From assembly GCA_936940865.1 (NCBI GenBank), contig CAKZJB010000083.1, positions 43,846-107,845 of the forward strand: 64,000 bases of DNA, read 5' to 3'. How positions within the stretch are numbered: the first letter of the stretch is position 1; each line of letters begins with the position of its first letter. This DNA is from an uncultured Asticcacaulis sp. (lineage in GTDB: Bacteria; Pseudomonadota; Alphaproteobacteria; Caulobacterales; Caulobacteraceae). Shown piece by piece: positions 44,014 to 54,108 of this stretch. Position numbers and translations under genes: made by a program. Below the pieces are notes generated by a model. That model ran no database searches. It was not told where the DNA came from and worked only from the letters and a program-made list of their open reading frames with translations.

Positions 44014-44457
44014 ATGCGTAGGACTAGATTGAATGTGGTGCCGCCGGTCTCGAAGGAGATCGCGCTCGGGCCTGTCATCGCGGCGGAAAAGGTCGTGAAG
44101 AACGGCAAGGCCGGCGCCGACAAGGTGACCAACCTGCCGACCCAGATGGCGCATGCCCCGGCGTCCGCTCCGGCTCCTGTCGCGCACAAGGTCAAGACCG
44201 AGGAGGTCGCCGTCTCGGTGCCGCCGCGCGAGACCCGAACCCAGCGTGTCCGCCGCCTGCAGGAAGAAGCGCGCGCGCTCGCCCGCGAACAGATCGGCGA
44301 ATTCGAACTGCTGCTCGACGCCACGGCCAAGATGGCGCTGGAAATCGCCGACGGCGGCGAAGTCTATTCGATCGGCGCCCGTGAAATCTGCCGTCGCCTG
44401 GCCGACGAACTGCCGCGGACCCTGCAGACCCTGCACGTTATCTCGCGCAAGAACTGA
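44014..44457 (+). CDS. Conserved-looking hypothetical protein
   Basis: The 147-residue protein has a basic N-terminus, an Ala/Pro-rich linker (MAHAPASAPAPVAHKVK) and a charged helical C-terminal half (RTQRVRRLQEEARALAREQI) ending RTLQTLHVISRKN. There is no signal peptide. The ATG at 44014 is used; an upstream in-frame ATG at 43906 lies in sequence without coding bias. A strong terminator follows. Function is unknown. Confidence 0.72.
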   Translation: MRRTRLNVVPPVSKEIALGPVIAAEKVVKNGKAGADKVTNLPTQMAHAPASAPAPVAHKVKTEEVAVSVPPRETRTQRVRRLQEEARALAREQIGEFELLLDATAKMALEIADGGEVYSIGAREICRRLADELPRTLQTLHVISRKN

Positions 44458-44489
44458 ACCTCTGTCCGAAGGATACAGCCGACGAATTC

Positions 44490-44529
44490 CAGGGCCGGTG
44501 CATGTGCATGCGCCGGCCCTGCATTTTTC
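44490..44529 (+). terminator. Intrinsic terminator
   Basis: A 15-bp stem (CAGGGCCGGTGCATG with CATGCGCCGGCCCTG, one wobble pair) and a 2-nt tip is followed by CATTTTTCT, 33 bp after the hypothetical gene at 44014. Confidence 0.88.
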
Positions 44530-44625
44530 TCCACAGGCGTGTGCCGGAATGGCACGGCATGACCGGAAAGTGACTGGCGGGGACAGGGCTTTTCTCTTAC
44601 GGTCCCGCGCCTAAGCTAGGGAATT

Positions 44626-45264
44626 ATGCGTATGTTCAAGGCTGCCCGCCGGCCGCTCGCCGGACCTGCCCTGTTGGTGATCTGCGTAGCGGTGACGGGT
44701 TGTCATGACAAACCGAAGCCCGCGCCGGCGCCGGCGGCGTCCGCGAAACCCGAACGTCCGAAAATCACCCTGCCGCCGCGCCAGCCCGGCTTGTGGCAGA
44801 TGACGGTGACCGAGGACGGCAGCGTCGACCCGCCGCAGAACCTGCAGATATGCATCGACGCCCTGACCGATGCCCATCTCGGCATTCTCGGCACCGATCT
44901 TTCGGGAGACAACTGCCTGGACCGCACGGTCAACCAGGCGGGCGACGGCACGCTTGGCCTTCTGGCGCGCTGCGACATGGGGGCGGGCGTGGTCACCGAA
45001 TATTCCGGCTCGATCACCGGCGACTACAGCCACGACTATTCCGAAAAGCTGCGCGCCCAGACGACGAGCCAGAGCCTGCCGCAGATGAACCGCGTGGCCA
45101 ACTATATCGTCACGGCAAAGCGCCTTGGCGAATGCGCCTCGGGTCAGCAGCCGGGCGACGTGATCAATGACGGGGTCAAGGTCAACCTGTTCGGCGCGGC
45201 GGGCGTAAAACCGCCGGCCTCGGCCGGGGCGAAGGACGAAATCCCAGGCAACGACGTGGAGTAG
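44626..45264 (+). CDS. DUF3617-type lipoprotein
   Basis: The 212-residue protein has a lipoprotein signal peptide with lipobox VAVTGC (Cys near residue 26), an Ala/Pro-rich linker and a domain with RQPGLWQMTV ... LQICIDALTD and paired cysteines, as in DUF3617 proteins. It is probably anchored in the outer membrane facing the periplasm. Function is unknown. Its stop directly abuts the stop of the convergent membrane protein gene. Confidence 0.8.
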   Translation: MRMFKAARRPLAGPALLVICVAVTGCHDKPKPAPAPAASAKPERPKITLPPRQPGLWQMTVTEDGSVDPPQNLQICIDALTDAHLGILGTDLSGDNCLDRTVNQAGDGTLGLLARCDMGAGVVTEYSGSITGDYSHDYSEKLRAQTTSQSLPQMNRVANYIVTAKRLGECASGQQPGDVINDGVKVNLFGAAGVKPPASAGAKDEIPGNDVE

Positions 45265-45657
45265 TTACACCACCCAGGTCTTCGGGTTCGGGTAGGGCCG
45301 GTTGTAGAGCAGGTGGTTGAAGCCCATCACGCAGCGGCCGGCGACGAAGACCAGCGACAGCACGATGAAGGCGGCGATGACCGGTCCCGGCAGCAGGCGC
45401 GCGAACACGGTCATGCACAGGCCGGTCACCAGGACCGGGGCGATGCCGACCCAGAAGGTGCGCTTCTGGAATTCATAGTGCGTCTTGAGCCAGTCCGGCG
45501 CCCTGTCCTCGGCAAAGGTCGAAATGATCAGGGCCAGGACACCGGTCATGCCCAGCGTCATGACCATGAAGATCAAGAGCGCATAGTTGAGGAAGGGAAT
45601 AATGCGCGGATCGGCCAGAAAGCCCTTGAGCTGGGAGCCGGTGGTGGGATGGGTCAT
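45265..45657 (-). CDS. Small integral membrane protein
   Basis: The 130-residue protein has three membrane segments: about 22-48 (YALLIFMVMTLGMTGVLALI), 70-90 (FWVGIAPVLVTGLCMTVFAR) and 92-112 (GPVIAAFIVLSLVFVAGRCV). It resembles DUF4870/Tic20-like small membrane proteins, but the match is not firm. It is followed at the end by a short polar tail (NRPYPNPKTWVV). Function is unknown. Confidence 0.78.
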   Translation of the reverse strand: MTHPTTGSQLKGFLADPRIIPFLNYALLIFMVMTLGMTGVLALIISTFAEDRAPDWLKTHYEFQKRTFWVGIAPVLVTGLCMTVFARLLPGPVIAAFIVLSLVFVAGRCVMGFNHLLYNRPYPNPKTWVV

Positions 45658-45715
45658 GACGCCTCGGACTAGCAGGTTGTTACGTGCCGTTGGCGAGCAA
45701 GTTGCGCGCCACTTT

Positions 45716-45825
45716 CACCTCCCCGTCGCGAAGCGATGGGGACCGCACGAGCGAGATTGGCGCTCGCCAAGGACATGCCTCAGCTTCGCTCTCTCTCCCA
45801 TTTTTCTACGAAAAACGGGGAGGTG
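45716..45825. repeat. Intergenic inverted-repeat element
   Basis: CACCTCCCCGT at 45716 and ACGGGGAGGTG at 45815 are exact reverse complements bounding 110 bp. The inside holds further small palindromes (TCGCGAAGCGA, GGCGAGCG/CGCTCGCC-like). It shares the CGCGAAGCGA and GAGCGAG words with the repeat at 54810-55040, which suggests a dispersed REP-like family. Confidence 0.55.
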
Positions 45826-45833
45826 CAAGAAAA

Positions 45834-46370
45834 TTACAGTTCCGCCACCAGCGTATGGATATCCGTGACGCCGACATCGAGCCCCATCTGCGTCATCAAC
45901 GTCGTCGCCTGGCCGCGATGATGGGTCTGGTGATTGAAGACGTGGGTGAAGACGAGGCCCAGCGTCTTCTTGTGCGGATTGCCGCGGGCGTCGGTGTAGG
46001 CCAGCGGCCCGGCCAGGGTGTCTTCGTCGAGCGCCGCCACCAGGTCGATGAACAGGGCGTCGAGCGTTTCGCGCGCCGGGGCGTAAGACGCCACGGTTTC
46101 GTGCATGACCTGGTTCAGGGCCTGCGGCACCGTAAAGTGTTCGAGGGCCGACAACAGCTCCGCGCCCTTCACCGTCCGCATCCGGTTCAGCCACAGGAGA
46201 TCGGCCACGACGAGGTGGTTGAGCGTTCCCATCAGCGACTTGAAGAAGGCGCCACGGTCGGCCCAAAGGTCGGCGTCCGGCAGGTCGCGGATGGCGGCGA
46301 CGACCTTGCCGTTCATCCACTGGTTATAGCGAGCCATCAGTTCGAGACTGGCTTTGAAGGGCAGGGTCAC
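45834..46370 (-). CDS. DinB family (four-helix metal-binding) protein
   Basis: A 178-residue protein is predicted from a GTG at 46370 that overlaps the stop of the QueD-like gene in GTGA. The DinB-type histidines appear in GTLNHLVVADLLWL, VMHETV and HVFNHQTHHRGQAT. DinB-fold proteins often use bacillithiol, mycothiol or glutathione as cofactors, or are of unknown function. Start and coupling are well supported; substrate is unknown. Confidence 0.87.
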   Translation of the reverse strand: MTLPFKASLELMARYNQWMNGKVVAAIRDLPDADLWADRGAFFKSLMGTLNHLVVADLLWLNRMRTVKGAELLSALEHFTVPQALNQVMHETVASYAPARETLDALFIDLVAALDEDTLAGPLAYTDARGNPHKKTLGLVFTHVFNHQTHHRGQATTLMTQMGLDVGVTDIHTLVAEL

Positions 46371-46915
46371 AGGGCGCTCCACGCGTCGAGGGGAAGAAGG
46401 TCGTTGAGGCTCATGTCGGCGCGATGGCACCATTCGCCGAGCCGGATCGGGCAGGCGGCGATATCGACCGGCGTCAGGACGACCGAATTGGTCGGCGTTT
46501 CCTCGATTTCGAAACGCACACAGGCGAAATCGGGGAGGTGAGCCGCCAGGATGGCGTTGAGCTTCATATAAAGCGCGGTAGCGACGGCTTCCGTTGTCGG
46601 ATCGCCGTCCACCACCAGAAGGCGCGGGAGTAACTCGGGCTCATGCGCCTTGAAGTACGCGATCATCGGGTCGTTGGCGCCCAACTGGAATGCGTGGTCG
46701 AGGGCGTCGTCGACGAAGCCGTGCCAATGCGTCTTCAAAGCGGCGAAACTGGCCGCATAGTTGGAATTGCCCCAGTCGACGCCGCCAGCCGATCGTTTCG
46801 GTTCCAGGCTGACGGTCACGAATTCATTGTGGCCGTGCGGGGTCATGCACTTCGAATCGCGGTCGAAGCGCAGGCGGTGAGCCATGGAAAATCGGCGTTT
46901 GAACTGGATGATCAT
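46367..46915 (-). CDS. 6-pyruvoyl-tetrahydropterin synthase/QueD family protein
   Basis: The 182-residue protein has the zinc-binding histidines in SMAHRLRF and PHGHNEFV, a candidate catalytic Cys in DSKCMTPHG, the LDHAFQLG box and the pterin-anchoring Glu in FEIEETPTNSV. QueD converts dihydroneopterin triphosphate to carboxytetrahydropterin for queuosine. It is longer than standard QueD (about 120 residues) by an insertion in the middle (VDGDPTTEAVATALYMKLNA region), so it may be a divergent subfamily. Confidence 0.82.
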   Translation of the reverse strand: MIIQFKRRFSMAHRLRFDRDSKCMTPHGHNEFVTVSLEPKRSAGGVDWGNSNYAASFAALKTHWHGFVDDALDHAFQLGANDPMIAYFKAHEPELLPRLLVVDGDPTTEAVATALYMKLNAILAAHLPDFACVRFEIEETPTNSVVLTPVDIAACPIRLGEWCHRADMSLNDLLPLDAWSAL

Positions 46916-47017
46916 GCGGCGCGTTCAAGCGCAAAAGGGGCGGTGAGTCAAATGATCGCTGGTCGCCGGCGGCAGACGCCCGCCTGCCTGAGGCGGGCAT
47001 CTGCCGGATACTGCGGC

Positions 47018-48055
47018 TTAAAGGTAGAACTGCGCCATGGTGGACAATCCGACCGGCTTGATCTTGGGGGCATTGCCGGCGGCGCCGAACTGCTCGAAGC
47101 GGTCCTCGCACACCTTCTGCATCATGGCGTAGGCCGGCTTGAAATAGGTGCGCGGATCGAACACGGCGGGCTCTTCGGCGAAGGTCTTGCGGATGCCGGC
47201 GGTGATGGCCAGGCGCAGGTCGGTGTCGATATTGATCTTGCGCACGCCCATCTTGATGGCCTTCTGCAGTTCCTCGACCGGCACGCCCCAGGTTTGCGGA
47301 ATCTTGCCGCCGTAGGCATTGATCATGTCCTGCAGGTCCTGCGGCACCGACGACGAGCCGTGCATGACCAGGTGCGTATTGGGCAGGCGCTTGTGGATTT
47401 CCTCGATGACGCCCATGGCCAGGACGTCGCCGTCGGGCTTGCGCGTGAACTTGTAGGCGCCGTGGCTGGTGCCCATCGCAATCGCCAAAGCGTCGACGCC
47501 GGTCTTGGCGACGAAGTCGACCGCCTGGTCCGGGTCGGTCAGCAGTTGCGAGTGGTCGAGCACGCCTTCGGCCCCGTGGCCGTCCTCGGCCTCGCCCATG
47601 CCGGTTTCAAGCGAACCCAGCACGCCCAGTTCGCCTTCGACCGAGACGCCGCAGGCGTGGGCCATCTCGACGACGCGACGCGTGACATCGACATTATACT
47701 CATAGTCGGCCGGGGTCTTTGCGTCGGCTTTCAGCGAGCCGTCCATCATCACCGACGTAAAGCCGTGCTGGATGGCCGAGGCGCAGGTGCCGACCGAATT
47801 ACCGTGATCCTGGTGCATGCACAGCGGGATTTCGGGGTAGATTTCGACCAGCGCGTTGATCATGCGCTTGAGCATCAGGTCGTTGGAATAGGCGCGGGCG
47901 CCGCGCGAGGCCTGGATGATGACCGGCGACGCGGTCTTGCGGGCGGCCTCCATGATGGCCAGGCCCTGTTCCATATTGTTGATGTTGAACGCCGGCATGC
48001 CGTAGCCGTTCTCGGCGGCATGGTCGAGCAATTGACGAAGACTAATACGAGCCAT
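47018..48055 (-). CDS. fba: Fructose-bisphosphate aldolase, class II
   Basis: The 345-residue Zn2+-dependent aldolase interconverts fructose 1,6-bisphosphate and two triose phosphates. It shows [20 protein letters not shown], the metal and catalytic region [16 protein letters not shown], the E-G-E-L block [12 protein letters not shown], and [12 protein letters not shown]. It is of the long Calvin-cycle-type group common in alphaproteobacteria. It follows pgk by 224 bp on the same strand, a gap with no gene that probably holds a separate promoter. Confidence 0.95.
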   Translation of the reverse strand: MARISLRQLLDHAAENGYGMPAFNINNMEQGLAIMEAARKTASPVIIQASRGARAYSNDLMLKRMINALVEIYPEIPLCMHQDHGNSVGTCASAIQHGFTSVMMDGSLKADAKTPADYEYNVDVTRRVVEMAHACGVSVEGELGVLGSLETGMGEAEDGHGAEGVLDHSQLLTDPDQAVDFVAKTGVDALAIAMGTSHGAYKFTRKPDGDVLAMGVIEEIHKRLPNTHLVMHGSSSVPQDLQDMINAYGGKIPQTWGVPVEELQKAIKMGVRKINIDTDLRLAITAGIRKTFAEEPAVFDPRTYFKPAYAMMQKVCEDRFEQFGAAGNAPKIKPVGLSTMAQFYL

Positions 48056-48279
48056 GAAATAAAGATCCCTCTTTCACAAAACGCCAAAGTGCTGTCCTGG
48101 CGCCAGGCGTCCGTGGCGCAGGCGGCCCTGTGGCGGGGCCGGAAGCCCTGCCGGCTGGTCTTTTGACCTTTATGGAACCGGCAGAGACAGATTTTAAACG
48201 GGCTTGTCCCAAGACCTGATCGTACAATACCAGTTCAATGGGAAATGCGCCAATCCCTCGCAATCAAGCCTTAAAGCCA

Positions 48280-49476
48280 TCAGGCTTCGAGCGCGGCGAC
48301 GCCCGGCAGTTCCTTGCCTTCCATCCATTCGAGGAAGGCCCCGCCGGCGGTCGAAACGAACGTCATGTCCGCCACCACGCCGGCATGGTTGAGGGCCGCC
48401 ACGGTGTCGCCACCGCCTGCCACGGCCACCAGCTTACCCGATTTTGTTTGCGATGCAGCAAATTTCGCCGCCGCGACCGTGGCGGCGTCGAACGGTGGCA
48501 ATTCAAACACACCGAGCGGGCCGTTCCAGATCAGGGTTTTCGAGTTGGCCATGACCTCTTTCAACTGCTCGACCGTCTTGGGGCCGGCGTCGAAGATCTT
48601 GTCTTCGGCCGACAACGGGGCGTCGAGGCCCTGCGTACGGTTGGCGGCATTGGCCTTGAATTCCTGCGCCACGACGACGTCGACCGGCAGGAGCAGGCGG
48701 CAGCCCTTGGCCTCGGCTTCGGCGATGATTTCCAGCGCCGTGTCCTTCAGGTCCTTTTCGCACAACGAACCGCCGACATCGTGGCCTTGCGCGAACAGGA
48801 AGGTGTTGGCCATGCCGCCGCCGATAGCGAGCGCGTCGAGCTTGCCGACCAGGTTCTTCAGAAGGTCGAGCTTGGTCGAGACCTTCGAGCCGCCGACGAT
48901 GCCCAGCGTCGGGCGCTGGGGATTGCCGAGCGCCGCGTCGAGCGCCTGCAGTTCGCGCTTCATCGATTCCCCGGCATAGGCGGGCAGCAAATGCGCCAGG
49001 CCTTCGGTCGAGGCGTGGGCGCGGTGCGCCGCCGAAAACGCGTCGTTGACATAGATGTCGCCGACGGCGGCCAGGGCCTTGGCGAAGTTGGCGTCGTTCT
49101 TTTCTTCACCGGCGTGGAAACGGACGTTTTCCAGCAAGGCCACGCCGCCGGCCGGCAGGGCCGCGACGACCGATTTGGCGTCGTCCCCGATGCAGTCCGA
49201 GGCGAAGGCGACGGGCTTGCCCAGCAGCTTCGCCAGCGGCTCGACGACGGGCTTGAGCGACATTTCCGGCACGACCTTGCCCTTGGGACGGTCGAAGTGC
49301 GCCAGCAGAGCGACCTTGGCGCCCTTGGCCACCAGCTTTTCGATCGTCGGCAGGGCGACCTTCAGGCGGGTGTCGTCGGTGATGACGCCGTTGTCCATGG
49401 GCACGTTGAAGTCGACGCGCACCAGCGCGGTCTTGCCAGTGAGGTCGGTCAGGTCGTCGAGGGTCTTGAAGGGCAT
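48280..49476 (-). CDS. pgk: Phosphoglycerate kinase
   Basis: The 398-residue glycolytic enzyme makes ATP from 1,3-bisphosphoglycerate. Hallmarks are [58 protein letters not shown] and the C-terminal [13 protein letters not shown]. It is downstream of gap, with the terminator 49554-49584 in between. Confidence 0.97.
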   Translation of the reverse strand: MPFKTLDDLTDLTGKTALVRVDFNVPMDNGVITDDTRLKVALPTIEKLVAKGAKVALLAHFDRPKGKVVPEMSLKPVVEPLAKLLGKPVAFASDCIGDDAKSVVAALPAGGVALLENVRFHAGEEKNDANFAKALAAVGDIYVNDAFSAAHRAHASTEGLAHLLPAYAGESMKRELQALDAALGNPQRPTLGIVGGSKVSTKLDLLKNLVGKLDALAIGGGMANTFLFAQGHDVGGSLCEKDLKDTALEIIAEAEAKGCRLLLPVDVVVAQEFKANAANRTQGLDAPLSAEDKIFDAGPKTVEQLKEVMANSKTLIWNGPLGVFELPPFDAATVAAAKFAASQTKSGKLVAVAGGGDTVAALNHAGVVADMTFVSTAGGAFLEWMEGKELPGVAALEA

Positions 49477-49553
49477 GAAAATGTCCGTGAAATCTATGAA
49501 AAGGAGGCGCGGGTGGCTTCGACCCCACCCGGTCCTGATCGCAGGGGAGGTAT

Positions 49554-49584
49554 AAAAAACCCCGCCGGATCGACCCGGCGGGGC
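49554..49584 (-). terminator. Intrinsic terminator between gap and pgk
   Basis: Read on the minus strand, CCCCGCCGG pairs with CCGGCGGGG across 6 nt and is followed by TTTTTT. It begins 7 bp after the gap stop, so pgk needs readthrough or its own promoter. Confidence 0.9.
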
Positions 49585-49590
49585 TGAGCA

Positions 49591-50610
49591 TCAGAGCTTG
49601 GCGAAGTACACGGCGGTGTCCGCCATGCGCGACGAGAAGCCCCATTCGTTGTCGTACCAGGAAAGGATACGGCCGAGGCGGCCGCCGATGACCTGGGTCT
49701 GCGGCAGGGCGAAGGTCGACGAGGCGGGCTCGTGGTTGAAGTCGCGCGACACCAGCGGCTCGTCCGTGTAGGCCAGCACGCCCTTCATCGGGCCGTCGGC
49801 GGCGGCGATGATGGCCGCGTTGATCTCGTCCTTGGTGACGTCGCGGCTGGCATTGAACACCAGGTCGACGACCGAGACGTTGGGCGTGGGCACGCGGATC
49901 GACGAGCCGTCGAACTTGCCTTTCAGCTCCGGCAGGACCAGGCCGACGGCCTTGGCCGCGCCGGTCGAGGTCGGGATCATGCTGAGCGACGCGGCGCGGG
50001 CGCGGTACAGATCCTTGTGCATCTGGTCGAGCGACGGCTGGTCGTTGGTATAGGAGTGAATCGTCGTCATGTAGCCCGACTCGATGCCGCACAGGTCGTT
50101 GAGGACCTTGGCCACCGGCGCCAGGCAGTTGGTGGTGCACGAGGCGTTCGAGATCACCTTGTCGTCGGCGGTCAGCGCGGTGTGGTTGACGCCGTAGACG
50201 ATCGTCTTGTCGGCGCCGTCGGACGGAGCCGAGACGATGACCTTACGGGCGCCGGCTTCCAGGTGGGCGGCGGCCTTGTCGCGGGCGGTGAAGATGCCCG
50301 TGCATTCCATGGCGATGTCGACACCCAGTTCCTTGTGCGGCAGCTCGGCCGGGTTCTTGATCGCCGTCACCTTGATCGGGCCGTAGGTGCGGCCGTTGGC
50401 TTCGATGGTGATCGAGTCGCCGTTGACGGTGACCTTGGCCGGGAAGCGGCCGTGGATCGAGTCGTAACGCAGCAGATGCGCGTTCGTCTCGACCGGGCCG
50501 AGATCGTTGATGGCGACGACTTCGATGTCGGTGCGGCCGGATTCGATGATGGCGCGGAGCACGTTGCGGCCGATGCGGCCGAAACCGTTGATGGCGACGC
50601 GTAAAGCCAT
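49591..50610 (-). CDS. gap: Glyceraldehyde-3-phosphate dehydrogenase, type I
   Basis: The 339-residue NAD-dependent enzyme begins [20 protein letters not shown] (Rossmann fold). It carries the catalytic [15 protein letters not shown] near residue 155, a His about 25 residues later ([10 protein letters not shown]) and the C-terminal [13 protein letters not shown]. The ATG at 50610 has AAGGA 7 nt upstream; open frame further upstream is not used. Confidence 0.97.
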   Translation of the reverse strand: MALRVAINGFGRIGRNVLRAIIESGRTDIEVVAINDLGPVETNAHLLRYDSIHGRFPAKVTVNGDSITIEANGRTYGPIKVTAIKNPAELPHKELGVDIAMECTGIFTARDKAAAHLEAGARKVIVSAPSDGADKTIVYGVNHTALTADDKVISNASCTTNCLAPVAKVLNDLCGIESGYMTTIHSYTNDQPSLDQMHKDLYRARAASLSMIPTSTGAAKAVGLVLPELKGKFDGSSIRVPTPNVSVVDLVFNASRDVTKDEINAAIIAAADGPMKGVLAYTDEPLVSRDFNHEPASSTFALPQTQVIGGRLGRILSWYDNEWGFSSRMADTAVYFAKL

Positions 50611-50760
50611 GTGGAAATCCTTATGCTTCGAGAACCGCGCCCCGATGTGTGCAGGCGCGAATGCGCGGCCGTTTTTTCGCCTAAGGCCCGGCAAGTCAAG
50701 CCAAAAATGCCGCCGCATCCCATATGGTTACGCTATCATGAGATTTCATCGGTGCGGCTG

Positions 50761-52443
50761 CTATTTCATCATAAGGCGCGGCAGGGTCAGGCGCGCTTCA
50801 AGGCCGGCGATGCGCTTTCCTTCGTAACGATTGACCAGCACCAGAGTGCCGCCGTGGACCTCGGCCAGGGCGCGGGCGACGCTCAGGCCCAGGCCCGTAC
50901 CGCCGGTGTCGCGGTTGCGCGACTCCTCGAGGCGGTAGAAGGGCTCGAAGACGGTTTCCAGAAGGTCGGGCGGCAGGCCCGGTCCGTCATCGGCGACGCT
51001 GACCGTGACCGTGCCGTCCTGCGAGGTGACCGAGATCCGGCAATGTCCGGCATAGCGGCAGGCGTTCTCGATCAGGTTGGTCAGGATGCGCTTCAGGGCG
51101 ACCATGTCGCCGCGCACCATGATGTTGTGCTCGATCCGGGCGGCCTCGACCGGGCAGACGGCCGCCATATCCTCGGCCATCGCCTCGGCCAGGGCCGACA
51201 GGTCGAGCGGCCGCAACTGGTCGGCCAGGCGATGCGCGCTGGTGAAGCTCATGGCCGATTTCACCAGCCCGTCCATGTGCGCGATGTCGTCGCCCAGCTT
51301 GTCGCGGATCGGGTCGGGCAGGTCCTCGATGCGCAGCCGCATGCGGGCCAGCGGCGTCTTGAGGTCGTGGGCGATGGCGCCCATCAGGGCCGTACGGCTT
51401 TCCATCTGTTTGCGGATGCGGGCCTGCATGGCGTTGAGTACGTCGGCGGCCTGCCGCACCTCGCGTGAGCCGACAGCAAGTATCGGCGGCGCGTTGTGTT
51501 CGAAGCTCATCTTGGCCGCCGCGTCCGAAAACGCGATGATCGGCCGCGTCAGGCGCTGCGACAAAAGCCAGGCCAGCGGCAGGATAAGCAGGGCCGTCAG
51601 GCCGAAGCCGAGCAGCAGCCGGGTCTGCCACGGCTGGATCAGCGATTGCGGCGGCGTGATGATGCGATAGGTACCGTCCGTTTGCTTCCAGGCGGCGCTG
51701 AAACCGGGAAAATAGAGCTCGGCGCGGCCGTCGTTCGACACGAAGCGCATGGCTTCGCGCATCAGTTCCGGCGGGCCGTTGCGGTCGCCGGCCTGCCGCC
51801 TCTGCAGCGAGGGGGCGGGACCGGGCGGACCTGGCGGCGGGGTCTGTATCCGGGCCTGCGGCGCGCCGTCGGGGGGCGGGCTGATCACGGCCGTTTCCGG
51901 CCCCTCGTCATTGGCTCCATAGCCGGCCGGGCCGTCACCGGGGCCGCCAAGGGTACCGAGTTGCGGCGCGTCCTGAAAGCCGACCACGGCGCTGGTCTGG
52001 GGGCCGGTCTGCGGGCCGCCGTCGTCGAAGCCCTGCCGTCCCCAGAAACGGCCGTGATAGCCGTGGCCGTGGAAACGCGGCGTGGGAAGCTTGACCGAGA
52101 TGGTGCTGGCCGGCGTGTTGAGTTCGTGGGCGAGCCGTGTGGCGATCAATGTCTCCATGCGCGTCATCCACTCCGGCGGCGGCTGCGACGGCCGGAAGTC
52201 GGCAGGCAGGGCGTCGCTGGTGGCGGCCTTCAGGGTCTTGCCGTTGTGCAGGGTGACCTTTCCGGCCTTGAGCGCGGTCGCCACTTCCTGAAGGCTGTAA
52301 CCGGAAGGCGGCGGTTCCGGCGCCTTGAGGACCAGCAGGGTGTTGATACCGAGCGCCAGGACGAGCACGACCAGGCTCAGGCCCAGAACCTGCCAGAAGA
52401 TCGGAAGGGAGATCAGTCGGGGACGCGTGGTTGTTTTCGTCAT
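50761..52443 (-). CDS. Sensor histidine kinase, EnvZ/PhoQ-like, with His/Pro/Gly-rich periplasmic region
   Basis: The 560-residue protein has two membrane helices (about 15-35 and 282-303), a HAMP domain, a HisKA domain with the phosphorylated His in AIAHDLKTPLARMR (about residue 359) and a HATPase domain with N, G1 and G2 boxes (ILTNLIENACRYA, VADDGPGLP, GTGLGLSVARAL). The periplasmic loop of about 245 residues is unusual: it includes RFHGHGYHGRFWGR and long Pro/Gly/Gln-rich stretches. It is paired with the response regulator 79 bp upstream. The signal may be a metal ion or cell-wall state (inference). Confidence 0.92.
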   Translation of the reverse strand: MTKTTTRPRLISLPIFWQVLGLSLVVLVLALGINTLLVLKAPEPPPSGYSLQEVATALKAGKVTLHNGKTLKAATSDALPADFRPSQPPPEWMTRMETLIATRLAHELNTPASTISVKLPTPRFHGHGYHGRFWGRQGFDDGGPQTGPQTSAVVGFQDAPQLGTLGGPGDGPAGYGANDEGPETAVISPPPDGAPQARIQTPPPGPPGPAPSLQRRQAGDRNGPPELMREAMRFVSNDGRAELYFPGFSAAWKQTDGTYRIITPPQSLIQPWQTRLLLGFGLTALLILPLAWLLSQRLTRPIIAFSDAAAKMSFEHNAPPILAVGSREVRQAADVLNAMQARIRKQMESRTALMGAIAHDLKTPLARMRLRIEDLPDPIRDKLGDDIAHMDGLVKSAMSFTSAHRLADQLRPLDLSALAEAMAEDMAAVCPVEAARIEHNIMVRGDMVALKRILTNLIENACRYAGHCRISVTSQDGTVTVSVADDGPGLPPDLLETVFEPFYRLEESRNRDTGGTGLGLSVARALAEVHGGTLVLVNRYEGKRIAGLEARLTLPRLMMK

Positions 52444-52522
52444 TCGCCCTTTACCGGAAAGGGACGGAGGATGCGCGCGGCCTTTGCCGGTCGCCCCCCC
52501 GCCGGGATACGCCTGCGATACT

Positions 52523-53251
52523 TTATCGCAGCGGCTTGAACATATAGCCGATGCCGCGGATGGTGCGAATGATGTCCTCGTTGCCGTCGTCGCCCAGCTT
52601 GCGGCGCAGGCGCGAGATCTGCACGTCGATGGCGCGGTCGAAGCTGTCCGAGTTGGGGCCGTGCAGATAGTCGAGGATCTGGTCGCGGGTCAGCGCCCGG
52701 CCGGGGCGGTCGAGAAAGACGCGCAGGAGTTCGAATTCGGCGTTGGACAGAACGACCTGGACGCCGTCGGGACGGCTCAGCGTCCGTTTGATGTTGTCGA
52801 GCTGCCAGCCGAAGAAATGCGAGATCGGCGCCTTGCCGTCGCCCGAACCTTCGCGGGCCTCGCGGCGGCGCAGGACGGCGCGGATGCGCGCCAGCAGTTC
52901 GCGCGGATGGAAGGGCTTGGCCATGTAATCGTCGGCGCCGAGTTCCAGGCCGACGATACGGTCGATGTCCTCGCCGCGGGCGCTGACCATGATCACGGGC
53001 GGGCCGTTATGGTCGATCAGCCGTTTACAGATCGACAGGCCGTCTTCGCCGGGCATCATGTAGTCGAGCACCACCAGTTCGATGTCGCCGCGGGCCAGCA
53101 CCTTGTCCATGTCGCGGCCCGAGGCGGCGCGGTGGACTTCGAAGCCGTTGCCGGCCAGGAAGTCGCCGGTCAGTTCGCGCAGTTCGGAATCGTCGTCGAC
53201 GATCAGGATGCGCGGCGGGTGGTCTTGGTGGGCTGTGGGGGATGTGCTCAT
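52523..53251 (-). CDS. OmpR-family response regulator
   Basis: The 242-residue protein has a receiver domain (about 15-125) with acidic pocket VDDDSE, phosphoacceptor Asp in LVVLDYMMPGEDG and Lys in MAKPFHPRE, and a winged-helix DNA-binding domain (about 145-240: SNAEFELLRVFLDRPGRALT, then VQISRLRRKLGDD). It is upstream of the sensor kinase gene. The start is uncertain: 53251 is used, but 53269 is also in frame. It is divergent from the EF-hand gene at 53484, which it may control. Confidence 0.92.
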   Translation of the reverse strand: MSTSPTAHQDHPPRILIVDDDSELRELTGDFLAGNGFEVHRAASGRDMDKVLARGDIELVVLDYMMPGEDGLSICKRLIDHNGPPVIMVSARGEDIDRIVGLELGADDYMAKPFHPRELLARIRAVLRRREAREGSGDGKAPISHFFGWQLDNIKRTLSRPDGVQVVLSNAEFELLRVFLDRPGRALTRDQILDYLHGPNSDSFDRAIDVQISRLRRKLGDDGNEDIIRTIRGIGYMFKPLR

Positions 53252-53483
53252 GGTCGCTATGGCTGGCATTGGGGGCTCGCTCGATTGACTGTCGAAAGCA
53301 AGGTGGGCGGCTTGCGGGGCCCAACCTCGCCGATGGTTGCGGCCTGAGAATTTCGCGGTCGAAATATTATATCCAATTACAGCCATAATTTCGCTTTTTT
53401 TGACATTGCCGGGCAATGTGCGTCCCATAGCGTTCCGTTCCGCGGCCGTCGGGAGCCGTCAGCACAGTGAATGGAACCTCACA

Positions 53484-53927
53484 ATGACCAAAATGCACCA
53501 GGTGGCCGGGGCCCTTGGCCTAGGCATAGCCGCGGCGGGCTTCGTGGCGCTGCAGGCCTGCGCCCAGAATGCGGCGCCGCAACCGCCGCAGGGCGGGCCG
53601 AGCTTCGAAGCCGTCGACACCAACAAGGATGGAACGATCTCAAAGGCGGAATTCGAGGCCTTTTTCGCCCACATGCCGGTCCGCGGGCAAGGCGGCGCGG
53701 AAATGGCCCGGCACGACGGACACATGCGCCGCATGATGCCGATGGATATCAAGTCGCTCGACAAGAACGGCGACGGCAAGGTCAGCTTCGAGGAATTCGC
53801 CGCGCCGATGAAGGCGCATTTTGCCGAAATGGACACCAATCACGACGGCTTTCTGGAGCAGAACGAATTGCCGCCGCCGCAGCGCGACGACGGCGGCATG
53901 CCGCCGGCCCCTCCGCCCGGAAACTGA
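53484..53927 (+). CDS. EF-hand calcium-binding secreted protein, three loops
   Basis: The 147-residue protein starts with a signal sequence (lipobox-like LQACAQ near residue 26) and has three EF-hand loops: DTNKDGTISKAE, DKNGDGKVSFEE and DTNHDGFLEQNE. It ends in a proline-rich tail. It probably binds Ca2+ at the cell envelope. It is divergent from the OmpR-like regulator gene and ends in a strong terminator. Confidence 0.88.
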   Translation: MTKMHQVAGALGLGIAAAGFVALQACAQNAAPQPPQGGPSFEAVDTNKDGTISKAEFEAFFAHMPVRGQGGAEMARHDGHMRRMMPMDIKSLDKNGDGKVSFEEFAAPMKAHFAEMDTNHDGFLEQNELPPPQRDDGGMPPAPPPGN

Positions 53928-53982
53928 TGGGGTTGTGCCCGGCCGGATCAGGCACGTTCGCCGGGCGCCACGGCGACGGAAG

Positions 53983-54018
53983 GAGACCGGAGTTTCGAAC
54001 TCCGGTCTCTTTTTTTAA
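53983..54018 (+). terminator. Intrinsic terminator after the first EF-hand gene
   Basis: GAGACCGGAGTT pairs perfectly with AACTCCGGTCTC across a 3-nt loop, then eight T residues. It lies 55 bp after the stop. Confidence 0.93.
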
Positions 54019-54108
54019 ACCTTGCGACGGGTCTGTGATCCCCCGCCGTTTATCAAGCCAAGGCGACCATCCGGGCCTGTTCTGAATGATCTCTTGGCGG
54101 GATTTCAC